DNA of 64,000 bases from Trichococcus sp. K1Tr (GCF_028309625.1 NZ_JAQMHR010000002.1:483660-547659), one strand, 5' to 3'; counted from the stretch's first letter, positions 18,688 to 26,719 are shown. A program made the numbers and translations. The notes: generated from the sequence alone by a model not told the origin.

Positions 18688-18822
18688 AGGCACAGGTCAG
18701 GAACTGGCCTCGGTTAATAGGAGAAACCGCTGTTGCGTTGGATTTTCAACGCAGCAAGTCTGCTCTGTTCCCAGAAGCTCGGTCATTCATGGCCGAGTAG
18801 TTCACGTTGAAACCTTTTTGAT
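18688..18822 (+). ncRNA. Probable omega (reRNA) guide scaffold and IS right end
   Basis: The sequence after tnpB has a GCGTTG/CAACGC hairpin (18734-18739 with 18748-18753) and a terminal hairpin CTCGGTC/GGCCGAG (18778-18784 with 18791-18797), then TAGTTCAC ending at 18805. In IS200/IS605 elements carrying tnpB, this region is transcribed as the RNA scaffold and the bases just past the right end act as guide; here that would start at GTTGAAACC. The RNA's 5' end probably lies inside tnpB. The boundaries are inferred. Confidence 0.6.
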
Positions 18823-18911
18823 TTAGGAGTAGAGTTGACTTGACTTGTTGAAAATTTTCAAGCAATCATTCATAAGATTAGAGACAAAATCGAACGAAAG
18901 AAGGCGTGCAG

Positions 18912-19124
18912 ATGATTTTTTGGCTGAAATCGGACAAAACAAATGCGGAATATACGGAACTCAATGTCTACAAACGGGGCATCCTGATGGGTGGGATTTC
19001 CCATCACAAGGACGACGATTTCTGGCAATGGTGGGTAGAAGGCGTCGGCAAGAAGAAAAACCGCAAAATGTACAAAGAAGCAACTGAGGACGAGGCCAGG
19101 CGGGCTGTCGAGTACGAAATCTGA
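18912..19124 (+). CDS. Small hypothetical protein, 70 aa
   Basis: I do not recognise a family. The product is small, Trp- and Lys-rich (FWQWWVEGVGKKKNRK), with a charged C-terminus; no membrane segment. I start it at ATG 18912, with AAGG about eight bases upstream; an in-frame GTG two codons earlier is possible. It lies between the IS element and repeat array C, and its promoter may have been displaced by the insertion. Codon use and the ribosome site support a real gene, but only moderately. Confidence 0.55.
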   Translation: MIFWLKSDKTNAEYTELNVYKRGILMGGISHHKDDDFWQWWVEGVGKKKNRKMYKEATEDEARRAVEYEI

Positions 19125-19424
19125 TGGTGAAATAGTTGCGCAGGGCAGGGATCATTCTTGGGATGAGACTTGGCCTGCGCTTTTATTTTGGGGTTGTCGG
19201 CTGTTGCATTTTAAAGTTGTCCGATAACCGGGAAGAATCGGACAACCAGAGAACGAATGTAGTGTGCGTTGTCCGATAACCGGGAAGAATCGGACAACCG
19301 TAGAACGAATGTAGTGTGTGTTGTCCGATAACCCGAAAGAATCGGACAACTACAAGTATAAACGCAAAAAGCAGCCGATGAGGCGTCCCATCGGCTGCTT
19401 ATGCGTTTCTACAAATCTACAGAT
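19125..19424. other. Gene-free gap holding repeat array C and a short hairpin
   Basis: It contains the three-copy repeat array at 19218-19348 and, to its right, GCAGCCGATG (19370-19379) with CATCGGCTGC (19390-19399), a perfect 10-bp hairpin that can end the minus-strand reductase transcript. I see no gene. Confidence 0.6.
19218..19348. repeat. 52-bp-period palindromic repeat array, family 1, locus C (3 copies)
   Basis: Units start at 19218, 19270 and 19322, again exactly 52 bases apart and in the same direction as loci A and B. All arms are perfect (TGTCCGAT/ATCGGACA) and the centre is AACC(G/C)GGAAGA or AACCCGAAAGA. The two spacers are nearly identical to each other (GAACGAATGTAGTGTG) and related to those of locus B. 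This is the best-preserved array. Confidence 0.92.
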
Positions 19425-20444
19425 CTACACACTGTATTGTTTATTTTTCTCCACGAAGGCTTCGTTGTGCGAGGACACCATCGCGTGCTTTTCAGCGGTA
19501 GGGTTCAGGTATTGTTTGACGCTGTTCACCGCATTCACGGCGTCCTGGAAGGTGCCGACCAGCAGGTTGACTTTGCCCGTGTAGGCGATTGCGTCGCCTG
19601 CCGCAAAGATGCCCGGGTGGCCGATGCTGCTGTCTGGGCTGCCTTCGATGAAATGATTGTCATTGAACTGGAGGCCCATCGCATCTCCGAACGCGATTGC
19701 CTGTTTGCTGGCGAAACCGTGGTTGACGATGACCGCATCGGCAGCGACAGTCCGATGCTCACCGCCGATCGAGAGGGAAACGGCTTCGATTTCGCCTTGG
19801 CGGTTGGAACGGAACGAGCGGATCTGCGTTTCCAAAAGCAGCGTGCCGCCGTTGTTGCGGAAAGTCTCAACGCTGTGTTCATGCGCGCGCAGTTCATTGC
19901 TGCGGCAAGCCAGTGTCACGTTATTTGCGATGGCCAGCAATTCGTTTGCCTGCTCGATCGCTGTGTTTCCGCCTCCCGAAAGGAAAACTTCCTTGTTGCG
20001 GAACGCATCCAGGCTGTTCGGGATGTAATGCAGATTCGTCCTTTCGAACTGCTCCGCACCGTCCACCGTCAACTTGTTCGGCGTGATGATGCCGCTGCCG
20101 TATGCAAGGATCACAGCTTTCGAGTAATGATGGTCGCCGTTGCTGGCGCGGATATCAAAAATGCCGGCGACTTTGGTGATCTGGCTGACTTCCGTATTCA
20201 GACAGACGGTCGGGTGGAACGTCAGCCCTTGCGTGATGCAATTGGAAAGGAACTGTTTGCCGGTGATCGGCGTCAGACCGCCCACATCCCACAAGATTTT
20301 GTCCGGGTACAGGTTGACTTTGCCGCCAAGGACGGACTGGGATTCGATCAGCTTCGTCTTGAGATTGCGCAAACCGCTGTAGAAAGCACTGTACAGACCC
20401 GAAGGCCCGCCACCGATTATCGTTACGTCAAATACTTCGTTCAA
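19425..20444 (-). CDS. Ferredoxin/flavodoxin-NADP reductase, thioredoxin-reductase-like
   Basis: 339 residues. An N-terminal FAD-binding GGGPSGLYSAFYSG, a central NAD(P)-binding SGGGNTAIEQANEL, and a C-terminal GIFAAGDAIAYTGKVNLLVGTFQDA that contacts FAD are in the order of the thioredoxin-reductase family. The redox-active CxxC of true thioredoxin reductase is missing, so this is the type 2 ferredoxin-NADP reductase group (B. subtilis YumC-like). It passes electrons from NADPH to ferredoxin or flavodoxin and may reduce ferric siderophores. It is divergent from the iron importer and shares a Fur-boxed promoter region with it, which supports an iron-related role. Confidence 0.88.
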   Translation of the reverse strand: MNEVFDVTIIGGGPSGLYSAFYSGLRNLKTKLIESQSVLGGKVNLYPDKILWDVGGLTPITGKQFLSNCITQGLTFHPTVCLNTEVSQITKVAGIFDIRASNGDHHYSKAVILAYGSGIITPNKLTVDGAEQFERTNLHYIPNSLDAFRNKEVFLSGGGNTAIEQANELLAIANNVTLACRSNELRAHEHSVETFRNNGGTLLLETQIRSFRSNRQGEIEAVSLSIGGEHRTVAADAVIVNHGFASKQAIAFGDAMGLQFNDNHFIEGSPDSSIGHPGIFAAGDAIAYTGKVNLLVGTFQDAVNAVNSVKQYLNPTAEKHAMVSSHNEAFVEKNKQYSV

Positions 20445-20463
20445 AAGACCACCTCATTTTCTG

Positions 20464-20529
20464 TTGACTAATTGTAGGTTATGAATGATAATAGAATAAA
20501 TTATAAATGAGAATGATTCTCATTATCAA
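20464..20529. promoter_or_regulatory. Divergent Fur-controlled promoter region
   Basis: TGAGAAT-G-ATTCTCA at 20508-20522 is a perfect 7-1-7 inverted repeat, the form recognised by Fur. On the minus strand it fills the 18-base spacer between TTGATA (20524-20529) and TATAAT (20500-20505) of the reductase promoter. On the plus strand it lies just after the -10 of TTGACT (20464-20469), 17 bases, GATAAT (20487-20492) for the importer. One bound Fur could silence both directions when iron is plentiful. Confidence 0.8.
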
Positions 20530-20611
20530 TTAAATGATTTTTATTCGGAAATGTCAAGAACGATCCGGAAATGGATCGCTTCTGCAAGGATAAAGAAAGG
20601 GGAATGAAGGC

Positions 20612-21406
20612 ATGTGCAGCCTGAAAGTTGAGGAGGTGCAAATCAAATACGACAAGCAGATCATTGTGAAAAATATCTCAGTCACCATCGCGCCGCAAAA
20701 AATCACGACAATCATCGGGCCGAACGGTTGCGGCAAATCGACCTTGTTGAAGGCGATGTCGCGCATCCTGACTTGCTCGAGCGGCGATATTCTGCTGGAC
20801 GGCGTTTCGATCTTTACGATGGGTACGAAACAGTTGGCGAAACGGATCGCGATCCTACTGCAGCGCCAGGAAAACCTCTCGGGCATCACGGTCGAGGAGA
20901 TCGTCTCGTACGGAAGGTTCCCGCACCGGAAAGGTTTGAGGGGACTGGGCAGCGAGGACAAGGAAATCATCGATTGGGCCATCAAGAAGACGCAAATCGA
21001 CGAGCTGCGCCACCGCTACATCGATGAACTGTCGGGCGGGCAGCGGCAACGGGTCTGGTTGGCGATGGCCTTGGCGCAAAAGACCGACATCATCTTTTTG
21101 GATGAACCGACGACCTATCTGGACATCAGTTACCAGTTGGAGATTTTGGAACTGCTGAAGAAACTGAACGAAGAGGAAGGCTATACGATCGTGATGGTGC
21201 TGCATGACATCAACCAGGCATCGCTCTATTCCGACCATATCGTTGCGCTCTCGGACGGCAATGTCGTCTGCCAGGGTTCAGCGGAGGAAGTGGTCACCGC
21301 AGCAAACATCGCGGCCATCTTCAATATCCGCCCGACCATCCAGCCGGACGTAAAGACAAAAAAACCAGTCATCATCGGGTATGAATTGATAAAAAAAGGA
21401 GAATGA
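20612..21406 (+). CDS. Iron-siderophore ABC importer, ATP-binding protein
   Basis: 264 residues of the FecE/FhuC family: Walker A GPNGCGKST, Q-loop ILLQRQENL, signature ELSGGQRQRVWLAMAL, Walker B IIFLDEPTTYLD and the switch histidine (VMVLHDINQ). It powers uptake of ferric siderophores through the two permeases downstream. It leads a four-gene operon (ATPase, lipoprotein, two permeases) behind a Fur box, so it should be induced by iron starvation. Its TGA overlaps an ATG of the lipoprotein gene. The siderophore type cannot be fixed from sequence. Confidence 0.93.
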   Translation: MCSLKVEEVQIKYDKQIIVKNISVTIAPQKITTIIGPNGCGKSTLLKAMSRILTCSSGDILLDGVSIFTMGTKQLAKRIAILLQRQENLSGITVEEIVSYGRFPHRKGLRGLGSEDKEIIDWAIKKTQIDELRHRYIDELSGGQRQRVWLAMALAQKTDIIFLDEPTTYLDISYQLEILELLKKLNEEEGYTIVMVLHDINQASLYSDHIVALSDGNVVCQGSAEEVVTAANIAAIFNIRPTIQPDVKTKKPVIIGYELIKKGE

Positions 21407-21408
21407 AT

Positions 21409-22338
21409 ATGAAAAAAATGAATAAACTATCACTGACAATGTTATTGAGTGCCGGATTGATCCTGGGAGCCTGCTCCGCAACGGATACATCCGATGAGGC
21501 GAGCGAAAGCGCAGCAGCCGAAACGGTGACGTACACAACGGTCGACGGCGAAGAAATCGCGGTTCCTGCAAGCCCGGAACGGGTAGTGGTGCTGTCGTCC
21601 TATGTTGGGGACCTCATCAACTTCGACGTCAACATCGTCGGCGTGGACGCCTGGTCAGCCGGCAATCCGAATTTCACTGAAGCGCTTGGCGGCGTCGCAG
21701 TCGTATCGAATGCCGACGTCGAAAAAATCCTCGAATTGGAACCGGATCTGATCATCGGCTTGGACAACATCGAAAATGCCGACCAACTCTCGGAAATCGC
21801 GCCTACAGTATTGTTCACATACGGCGAACTTTCCTACCTGGAACAGATCGTGGAAATCGGTAAAGTAGTGAACAAGGAAGAGGAAGCAGTCGCCTGGGTT
21901 GAGGAATTCCAAGCTGAAGCACAAACGGTAGGTGAGGAAATCAAAGCAGCCATCGGCGAGGAATCGACGGTCACAGTTGCCGAGAACTTTGAGAAACAGA
22001 TGTATATTTTCGGCGACAACTGGGCACGCGGCACGGAAATCCTTTATCAGGAAATGGGCCTGAATATGCCTGAAACGGTCAAGGAAAACGCCCTGGATGC
22101 AGGTTATTATGCTATATCCGAAGAGGTGCTAGGTGATTACATTGGCGACTACCTGATCCTGAGTTTGGCCGCAACCGATCCGGAATCGAGCTTCTTGGAT
22201 GCCGAATGGTTCCAGAACATCCCGGCTGTGCAGAACAACCAAGTGTTTGTGGCGGATGCCGAAACATTTTATTTCAATGATTCGCTATCTTTGGATTACC
22301 AACTGGACTTCTTCGAGGAATCCTTTTTAGCGGAATAA
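21409..22338 (+). CDS. Iron-siderophore-binding lipoprotein
   Basis: 309 residues. A type II signal peptide with lipobox LILGACS is followed by an acidic Ser/Glu/Ala linker and a TroA-fold domain (VPASPERVVVLSSYVGDLINF ... LEPDLIIGLDN), as in FeuA/FecB-type siderophore binders. It captures the ferric siderophore at the outer face. Two in-frame ATGs exist; 21409 is favoured because AAAGGAG is then about seven bases upstream, while 21403 would crowd it. It belongs to the Fur-regulated operon. Confidence 0.92.
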   Translation: MKKMNKLSLTMLLSAGLILGACSATDTSDEASESAAAETVTYTTVDGEEIAVPASPERVVVLSSYVGDLINFDVNIVGVDAWSAGNPNFTEALGGVAVVSNADVEKILELEPDLIIGLDNIENADQLSEIAPTVLFTYGELSYLEQIVEIGKVVNKEEEAVAWVEEFQAEAQTVGEEIKAAIGEESTVTVAENFEKQMYIFGDNWARGTEILYQEMGLNMPETVKENALDAGYYAISEEVLGDYIGDYLILSLAATDPESSFLDAEWFQNIPAVQNNQVFVADAETFYFNDSLSLDYQLDFFEESFLAE

Positions 22339-22353
22339 GAGGGGACGATTGCA

Positions 22354-23355
22354 GTGACTAAACGGAAACGAAACGCCTTCGGAATCTATCTGGCAGTGAC
22401 AGTCACCCTGTTGATTGCGGCAGCAGTCCTGGCGCTTTACACAGGAGCGGCGGACACGGATTGGTCGGACCTGATCGAGGCGCTCATCGGGGAAGGTGGC
22501 GGCGATTATTATCTTGTCCTGCGGGGCATTCGTTTTCCGCGCATTCTGGGTGCCTTCTTCGTGGGTAGCTCTTTGGCTGTTGCCGGGGCAATCATGCAGG
22601 CGCTGACGCGGAATCCATTGGCCGATCCCGGACTTTTGGGGCTGACTTCCGGCGCGAACATCGCGGTGGCCTTGGTCTATGCCTTGGCTCCGCAGAGTTC
22701 CTACCTGCTCATTTCCATTGCCTGTTTCGTGGGTGCGGGCTTGGCGATGCTGTTTGTCTACGGTCTCAGCAATGCGACGAGGAGCGGACAGTCGCCCTTG
22801 AATTTGATCCTGATTGGGGCAGCCGTCTCGTTCTTTTTCCAGGCCATCGCGGACGGGATCGCGATCTGGTTCCGCATCTCCAAGGACGTTTCGATGTGGA
22901 CTTCCGGCGGCCTGATGGGTGTCGATTGGAATATTTTGAGCATCACGCCGGTCATCGGACTGGCGCTGCTGTTGAGCTTAGCATTCAGCGGCCAGTTGAC
23001 GGTGCTGAGCTTGGGCGAGGAAACAGCGATCAGCATGGGACAAAGGACCAATCTGATCCGGACCGTCCTGATTCTGTTGATTACCTTGCTTGCAGGCAGC
23101 GCGGTCGCCATCGCCGGCAATCTGGCCCTGATCGGCCTGATGATCCCGCATGTCGTGCGCAAGATGGTCGGGCAGGATTACCGCAAAATCATTCCGTTGT
23201 GCATCACTGTCGGGGGGACTTTCATGATCCTGGCTGATTACATCGGACGCACGGTTGCCAGTCCTTTCGAAATCCCTGTAGTGGCGATTGTTTCCGTGAT
23301 TGGCGTGCCTTTCTACGTGACGATCGCCAGGAAAGGGGGTATCAAAGCTGTTTAA
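22354..23355 (+). CDS. Iron-siderophore ABC importer, FecCD-type permease 1
   Basis: 333 residues, about nine or ten membrane helices, with the FecCD signatures RFPRILGAFFVGSSLAVAGA, TRNPLADPGLLGLTSGA and the cytoplasmic coupling segment NLALIGLMIPHVVRKMVG. It starts with GTG at 22354 behind AGAGGGG. It forms a heterodimer with the next permease. Its stop lies just past the likely start of that gene. Confidence 0.93.
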   Translation: MTKRKRNAFGIYLAVTVTLLIAAAVLALYTGAADTDWSDLIEALIGEGGGDYYLVLRGIRFPRILGAFFVGSSLAVAGAIMQALTRNPLADPGLLGLTSGANIAVALVYALAPQSSYLLISIACFVGAGLAMLFVYGLSNATRSGQSPLNLILIGAAVSFFFQAIADGIAIWFRISKDVSMWTSGGLMGVDWNILSITPVIGLALLLSLAFSGQLTVLSLGEETAISMGQRTNLIRTVLILLITLLAGSAVAIAGNLALIGLMIPHVVRKMVGQDYRKIIPLCITVGGTFMILADYIGRTVASPFEIPVVAIVSVIGVPFYVTIARKGGIKAV

Positions 23356-24355
23356 TGAATGGAATCCGACTTATCGGAAAAAGTTGTGGCTATTCGTCTT
23401 TTTGTTCGTGGCGGCTTTCATCGTGGCCTTATCCATGGGTTATTCCTCGCTTCCATTGGACCGCATCCTGCAGGTGCTGTCCGGGAACGGGGCTTTTAAA
23501 GAAAACTACGTCTTTTACCAGATCCGTTTGCCACGGGCTTTGGTGTTGACGATGGCCGGCGCCTGCTTGGCAGGTGCCGGTATCATCCTGCAGACATTGA
23601 GCAACAACGATCTGGCCGATTCGGGCCTCATGGGCATCAATTCCGGAGCCGGTCTCGGCGTGACGATCTTCTACCTGTTCGCGGGCGAAAGCATGCTGAA
23701 GTTTTCGGCGGCATTGCCGCTTGTCGCATTCATCAGCGCACTGGTGGCCGCCTCCGCGGTTTATCTGCTCAGTTACAGCCGCAGCCACAAGCAGCACGCG
23801 ATGCAGCTTGTGGTCATCGGAGCCGGGATCTCCTCCGCCTTTTCGGGGTTTATCATCCTGCTGATGTCCTCCTCAGACCGGACCGACGTCAGCTTCATCA
23901 CCGCTTGGATGTCGGGAAACATCTGGGGTTCGACCTGGCCGTTCGTGTTCACGATCTTGCCCGGTTGGCTGTTGGCGCTGGGGATCTTCTTCCTGAAGGC
24001 CCCGACGCTGAATATTTTGGCGTTGGGTGAGGAGACCGCTGTTGCCTTGGGTTTGAAGCTCCGGAACGAAAAACTGATTCTTCTGCTTTGCGCGGTCGCT
24101 ATCGCTTCAGCGGCGATCTCGTTGACGGGCAACATCGGCTTCATCGGCCTGATGTCCCCGCACATCGCCAAAAAACTGGTCGGCAAACGGCATGAACGCT
24201 ACAGTTGGATCGCGCTGCTGATCGGCAGCATCATCCTGTTGATCGCCGATGCGATCGGCCGCACTTTGATGGATACCGCTTTTCCGACCGGTATCGTCGT
24301 TTCTCTGATTGGGGCGCCTTATTTCCTGTATTTGCTGTTGGGGAGGATGCGCTGA
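23348..24355 (+). CDS. Iron-siderophore ABC importer, FecCD-type permease 2
   Basis: About 335 residues with the FecCD pattern (LPRALVLTMAGACLAGAGIILQTLSNNDLADSGLMGINSG split over two helices; NIGFIGLMSPHIAKKLVG near the end). The frame closes upstream at a TGA just left of 23330, and no ATG, GTG or TTG lies between there and TTG 23384. Yet LFNEWNPTYRKKLWLF before that TTG looks like genuine family N-terminus, and AAAGGGGGT sits seven bases before CTG 23348. I therefore propose a CTG start; the conservative alternative is TTG 23384 (323 aa). Confidence 0.85.
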   Translation: MFNEWNPTYRKKLWLFVFLFVAAFIVALSMGYSSLPLDRILQVLSGNGAFKENYVFYQIRLPRALVLTMAGACLAGAGIILQTLSNNDLADSGLMGINSGAGLGVTIFYLFAGESMLKFSAALPLVAFISALVAASAVYLLSYSRSHKQHAMQLVVIGAGISSAFSGFIILLMSSSDRTDVSFITAWMSGNIWGSTWPFVFTILPGWLLALGIFFLKAPTLNILALGEETAVALGLKLRNEKLILLLCAVAIASAAISLTGNIGFIGLMSPHIAKKLVGKRHERYSWIALLIGSIILLIADAIGRTLMDTAFPTGIVVSLIGAPYFLYLLLGRMR

Positions 24356-24395
24356 GTCGATTTAAGTGAGCTGGCGGTCTGGAACGGTTGTTCTT

Positions 24396-24523
24396 CTCCG
24401 GCGAAGGCGGTGTGGCCGGAGCTGCCGGCCCAAACAATTGCTCAGCTCCTGCCAAGCGCTCGCCGCCGGAGCAGAGGGTCCGAAAACGACATCCACCTCC
24501 AACGAAGGCTCTCTTGACCGGAG
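24396..24523. repeat. 50-bp-period CTCC/GGAG palindromic repeat array, family 2, locus D (3 copies)
   Basis: Three units bounded by CTCC and GGAG, at 24396-24421, 24446-24471 and 24497-24523, spaced 50 and 51 bases. Unit 1 is the most regular (CTCCGGC ... GGCCGGAG). GGAGCWGAG-like sequence often follows the right arm. The array lies between convergent genes (siderophore permease and ABC-2 permease). It is unrelated in sequence to family 1 but has a similar unit and period length. Confidence 0.82.
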
Positions 24524-24560
24524 CTGAAGACTAAGCACCACAAATCCTTATTACCGAAAA

Positions 24561-24628
24561 CCTTAAAAAACGCGTCATCAGAAAAAACGCGTCATCAGCC
24601 GAAAAAGGGCTGGATGGCGCGTTTTTAT
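24561..24628. terminator. Terminator with a duplicated left arm
   Basis: AAAAAACGCG (24586 on) pairs with CGCGTTTTT (24618 on) around an inner CAGCC/GGGCTG stem. The left arm AAAAAACGCGTCATCAG is present twice in tandem, from about 24565. It can stop both convergent transcripts. Confidence 0.7.
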
Positions 24629-24630
24629 GT

Positions 24631-25395
24631 TCACAAAGCAGTCTTATTAAATAGTTTCACCGCTGCAACAAGCGCGGAAGTAATCATCAGTCCCGTCGTC
24701 AGCAGCGGATTCCGCAGTTCCTCAAGCAACAGCGTCCCTTGCAGCATGTCGATGTTGCGCGAAACCAATATCAAGGGATTCCACTCGGCCGCTTCCGGGA
24801 ACAGATTCCACAAGAACAGCACCATCAGGAACCCACCGGTCAACAGCAGCGGTCCGTAGGCATTTTTGAACAAGACAGCCCCGAGCAGCAATACCGCAAT
24901 CAACAGCACGCCGAACAGGTAGAGGCTGATGACCGACAGGGCCAAGTTTTCGGTCGTGCCATCAGGGAAGTAATACAGCGTGTATCCCAAAGTGATGAAA
25001 AAGCAGAGCCAATAGCTGATGGACCAAAGCATTAGGGCGCCTGTGAATTTTGAAAAAAGGATGGTCCGGCGCGGCAAGCCTTTCGTGACCATATTGATGA
25101 GTGTACCTTTTTCGTATTCCTTCGCCATCATGCCGCTCAAGAGGATGACGATGATGAACAGGCCGGTCTGGGTGCCGTTCTTGAAGAATTGGATCCAGGA
25201 ATCGAGGTTCGTCGGTTCCGCAATCAGGATCGTGATCCCTTCCGGCATGAAATTACCCAACAGATCAGGCAAAAATTTGGCCGTCAACGGGTTCATGATG
25301 CCCAACAGTGCAAACAAGGCGATCGCCAGGAACAGCTTGAAGTTGCGCGTATATTCGGTCAGTTCCTTTTTTGTGAAGGCAAGATATGCTCTCAT
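24631..25395 (-). CDS. ABC-2 type exporter, membrane permease
   Basis: 254 residues with six hydrophobic segments: an N-terminal helix after MRAYLAFTKKELTEYTRNFKLFLAI, then VILLSGMMAKEYEKGTLINMVTKGLPRR, the cytoplasmic stretch typical of ABC-2 permeases. Its start codon overlaps the stop of the ATPase gene upstream by four bases. Together they form a two-part exporter of the BcrAB/YtrBC type, often linked to antimicrobial peptide resistance or cell-envelope stress; the substrate is unknown. Confidence 0.88.
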   Translation of the reverse strand: MRAYLAFTKKELTEYTRNFKLFLAIALFALLGIMNPLTAKFLPDLLGNFMPEGITILIAEPTNLDSWIQFFKNGTQTGLFIIVILLSGMMAKEYEKGTLINMVTKGLPRRTILFSKFTGALMLWSISYWLCFFITLGYTLYYFPDGTTENLALSVISLYLFGVLLIAVLLLGAVLFKNAYGPLLLTGGFLMVLFLWNLFPEAAEWNPLILVSRNIDMLQGTLLLEELRNPLLTTGLMITSALVAAVKLFNKTAL

Positions 25396-26309
25396 CGGAC
25401 CACCTCCAGGAAAATATCTTCCAGTTTGGGTTCGGCCGTTTCCAATCGGAGCGGAACTAATCCGGTATCACCCAAGATCCGGATGATCAGCGCCATGGCC
25501 TGTTCCGGATCCTCGGCTTGGATGGTGACGGAAGGATCATTTGCACGCAAAGAAGTATTCATCATGCTCAATCGCGGATTTGCTTGGAACACAGCGGCAT
25601 CTGCCGGAGTCCGGAAGGTGACCGTACTGGAATGTTTGGAGTAGGTGTTTTTCAGCTCCGATACCGATCCTGTCAGGACGAGTTTTCCGCCATCGAGGAT
25701 GCCCACCCGATCACAGATGGCTTCCACATCGGTCAGGACATGCGTCGAAAAGAGCACGGTTGTCCGTTCCTTCACTTTCAGAAGGATATCCAATATTTCC
25801 CTGCGGCCGATCGGATCCAATGCGGAAGTGGGTTCGTCGCAGATCAGCAACCGCGGTTCGTTCAGCAGCGCCTGAGCAATCCCCAGCCGCTGCTTCATGC
25901 CGCGGGAAAAGGTTCCGATGCGTTTTTTCACATCCGCCAGCCCGACCAGCTCCAGCAGTTCTTCAGACTTGGTTTGGATGATCGCGGATGGCATGCCCGT
26001 AATCTCGCCGCACAGCCGCAGATATTCCTTTGCGGTCATGAAACTGTAAAATTCCGGGACATCCGGCAGGTAGCCGATGAAGCGGTTCGTCCGGGTGTCG
26101 CCGTAATGCACTTTTTCGCCGCATACAGAAATTTCGCCGGTATCCGACTGCAACAAGCCCAAAACGATCTTCATTGTCGTCGTCTTTCCGGAGCCGTTCT
26201 TGCCGATGAAACCGTAGATCGAGCCTTCGGGGACGGAGAAGGACAAATCAGTGAGGACGCGTTGGTTCCCGAAGGATTTCCCCAAGCCGGCGATCGTGAG
26301 GATATCCAT
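25392..26309 (-). CDS. ABC-2 type exporter, ATP-binding protein
   Basis: 305 residues. Walker A GKNGSGKTTTMK, signature FSRGMKQRLGIAQALL (an FSRGM variant common in drug exporters of the CcmA/BcrA group), Walker [13 protein letters not shown] and H-loop FSTHVLTD. A C-terminal regulatory tail of about 90 residues follows. I start it at ATG 26309, which overlaps the stop of the small upstream gene and has AAGGGGC before it; the GTG one codon earlier is the alternative. Partner of the permease downstream. Confidence 0.9.
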   Translation of the reverse strand: MDILTIAGLGKSFGNQRVLTDLSFSVPEGSIYGFIGKNGSGKTTTMKIVLGLLQSDTGEISVCGEKVHYGDTRTNRFIGYLPDVPEFYSFMTAKEYLRLCGEITGMPSAIIQTKSEELLELVGLADVKKRIGTFSRGMKQRLGIAQALLNEPRLLICDEPTSALDPIGRREILDILLKVKERTTVLFSTHVLTDVEAICDRVGILDGGKLVLTGSVSELKNTYSKHSSTVTFRTPADAAVFQANPRLSMMNTSLRANDPSVTIQAEDPEQAMALIIRILGDTGLVPLRLETAEPKLEDIFLEVVR

Positions 26310-26512
26310 CACTCATCGCCCCTTCCAATCAGGAAATACAGGACCGGGCCGATGATGTTCAGGAAGATGATAATGAAGATCCAAAGATTTTTGCTGCCTA
26401 TTTTTACTTTGGGATGCTTGTTCAGGTGGAGCAGGGCCGTGATCAACAAAATGATTTGAATCACGATTAAAGGGATCAGGATGGGTAAGTATGGCTGCAA
26501 ATCAGCTATCAT
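26309..26512 (-). CDS. PLDc_N-domain small membrane protein
   Basis: 67 residues with two membrane helices (LIPLIVIQIILLITALLHL and IFIIIFLNIIGPVLYFLIG) separated by a short basic loop, the pattern of the phospholipase D N-terminal (PLDc_N) family. It has no catalytic domain. It is the first gene of an operon with the ABC-2 exporter; such proteins frequently accompany YtrA-type exporter operons. AAGAAGGCGAG lies before the ATG. Upstream, GTTATATAAC (26604 region) is a short palindrome that might bind a regulator, but no regulator gene is adjacent. Confidence 0.85.
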   Translation of the reverse strand: MIADLQPYLPILIPLIVIQIILLITALLHLNKHPKVKIGSKNLWIFIIIFLNIIGPVLYFLIGRGDE

Positions 26513-26719
26513 AAAAGCTCGCCTTCTTTCTTTTTTCGCCTATTTTCTCATATCTTCATTTTACTTGTCCGATTGATTTTCCACAACCGTAAAGCTCCTG
26601 TTCGTTATATAACAAGTATAACACTGGGAGTGGAATTTGCAAGTCGGAAGAGTGGCGAAACCTATCATGTAAGAAGGCCACGCTAAGGTTCACGGCTGTA
26701 TGGGACTGGCGCGGTCCTG

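Larger units (their letters stand above)
17005..18805 (+). mobile_element. IS200/IS605-family insertion sequence with tnpA and tnpB
   Basis: An apparently intact element: left-end nested hairpin (17013-17056), Y1 transposase tnpA, RuvC-type tnpB overlapping it, and a right end with two hairpins finishing GAGTAGTTCAC (18795-18805). Elements of this family move as single-stranded DNA, have no terminal inverted repeats and make no target duplication. The exact left edge is uncertain within about 10 bases. It sits directly behind jetD without breaking the Wadjet operon. Confidence 0.88.

Noticed and set aside
19401-20471. 356-codon plus-strand frame opposite the ferredoxin-NADP reductase
   Set aside because: Antisense shadow; the minus-strand frame has clear FAD and NAD motifs.
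26560-26640. GntR/YtrA-type operator before the PLDc_N exporter operon
   Set aside because: There is a short palindrome, GTTATATAAC, but it does not match the YtrA site well and no GntR gene is adjacent.
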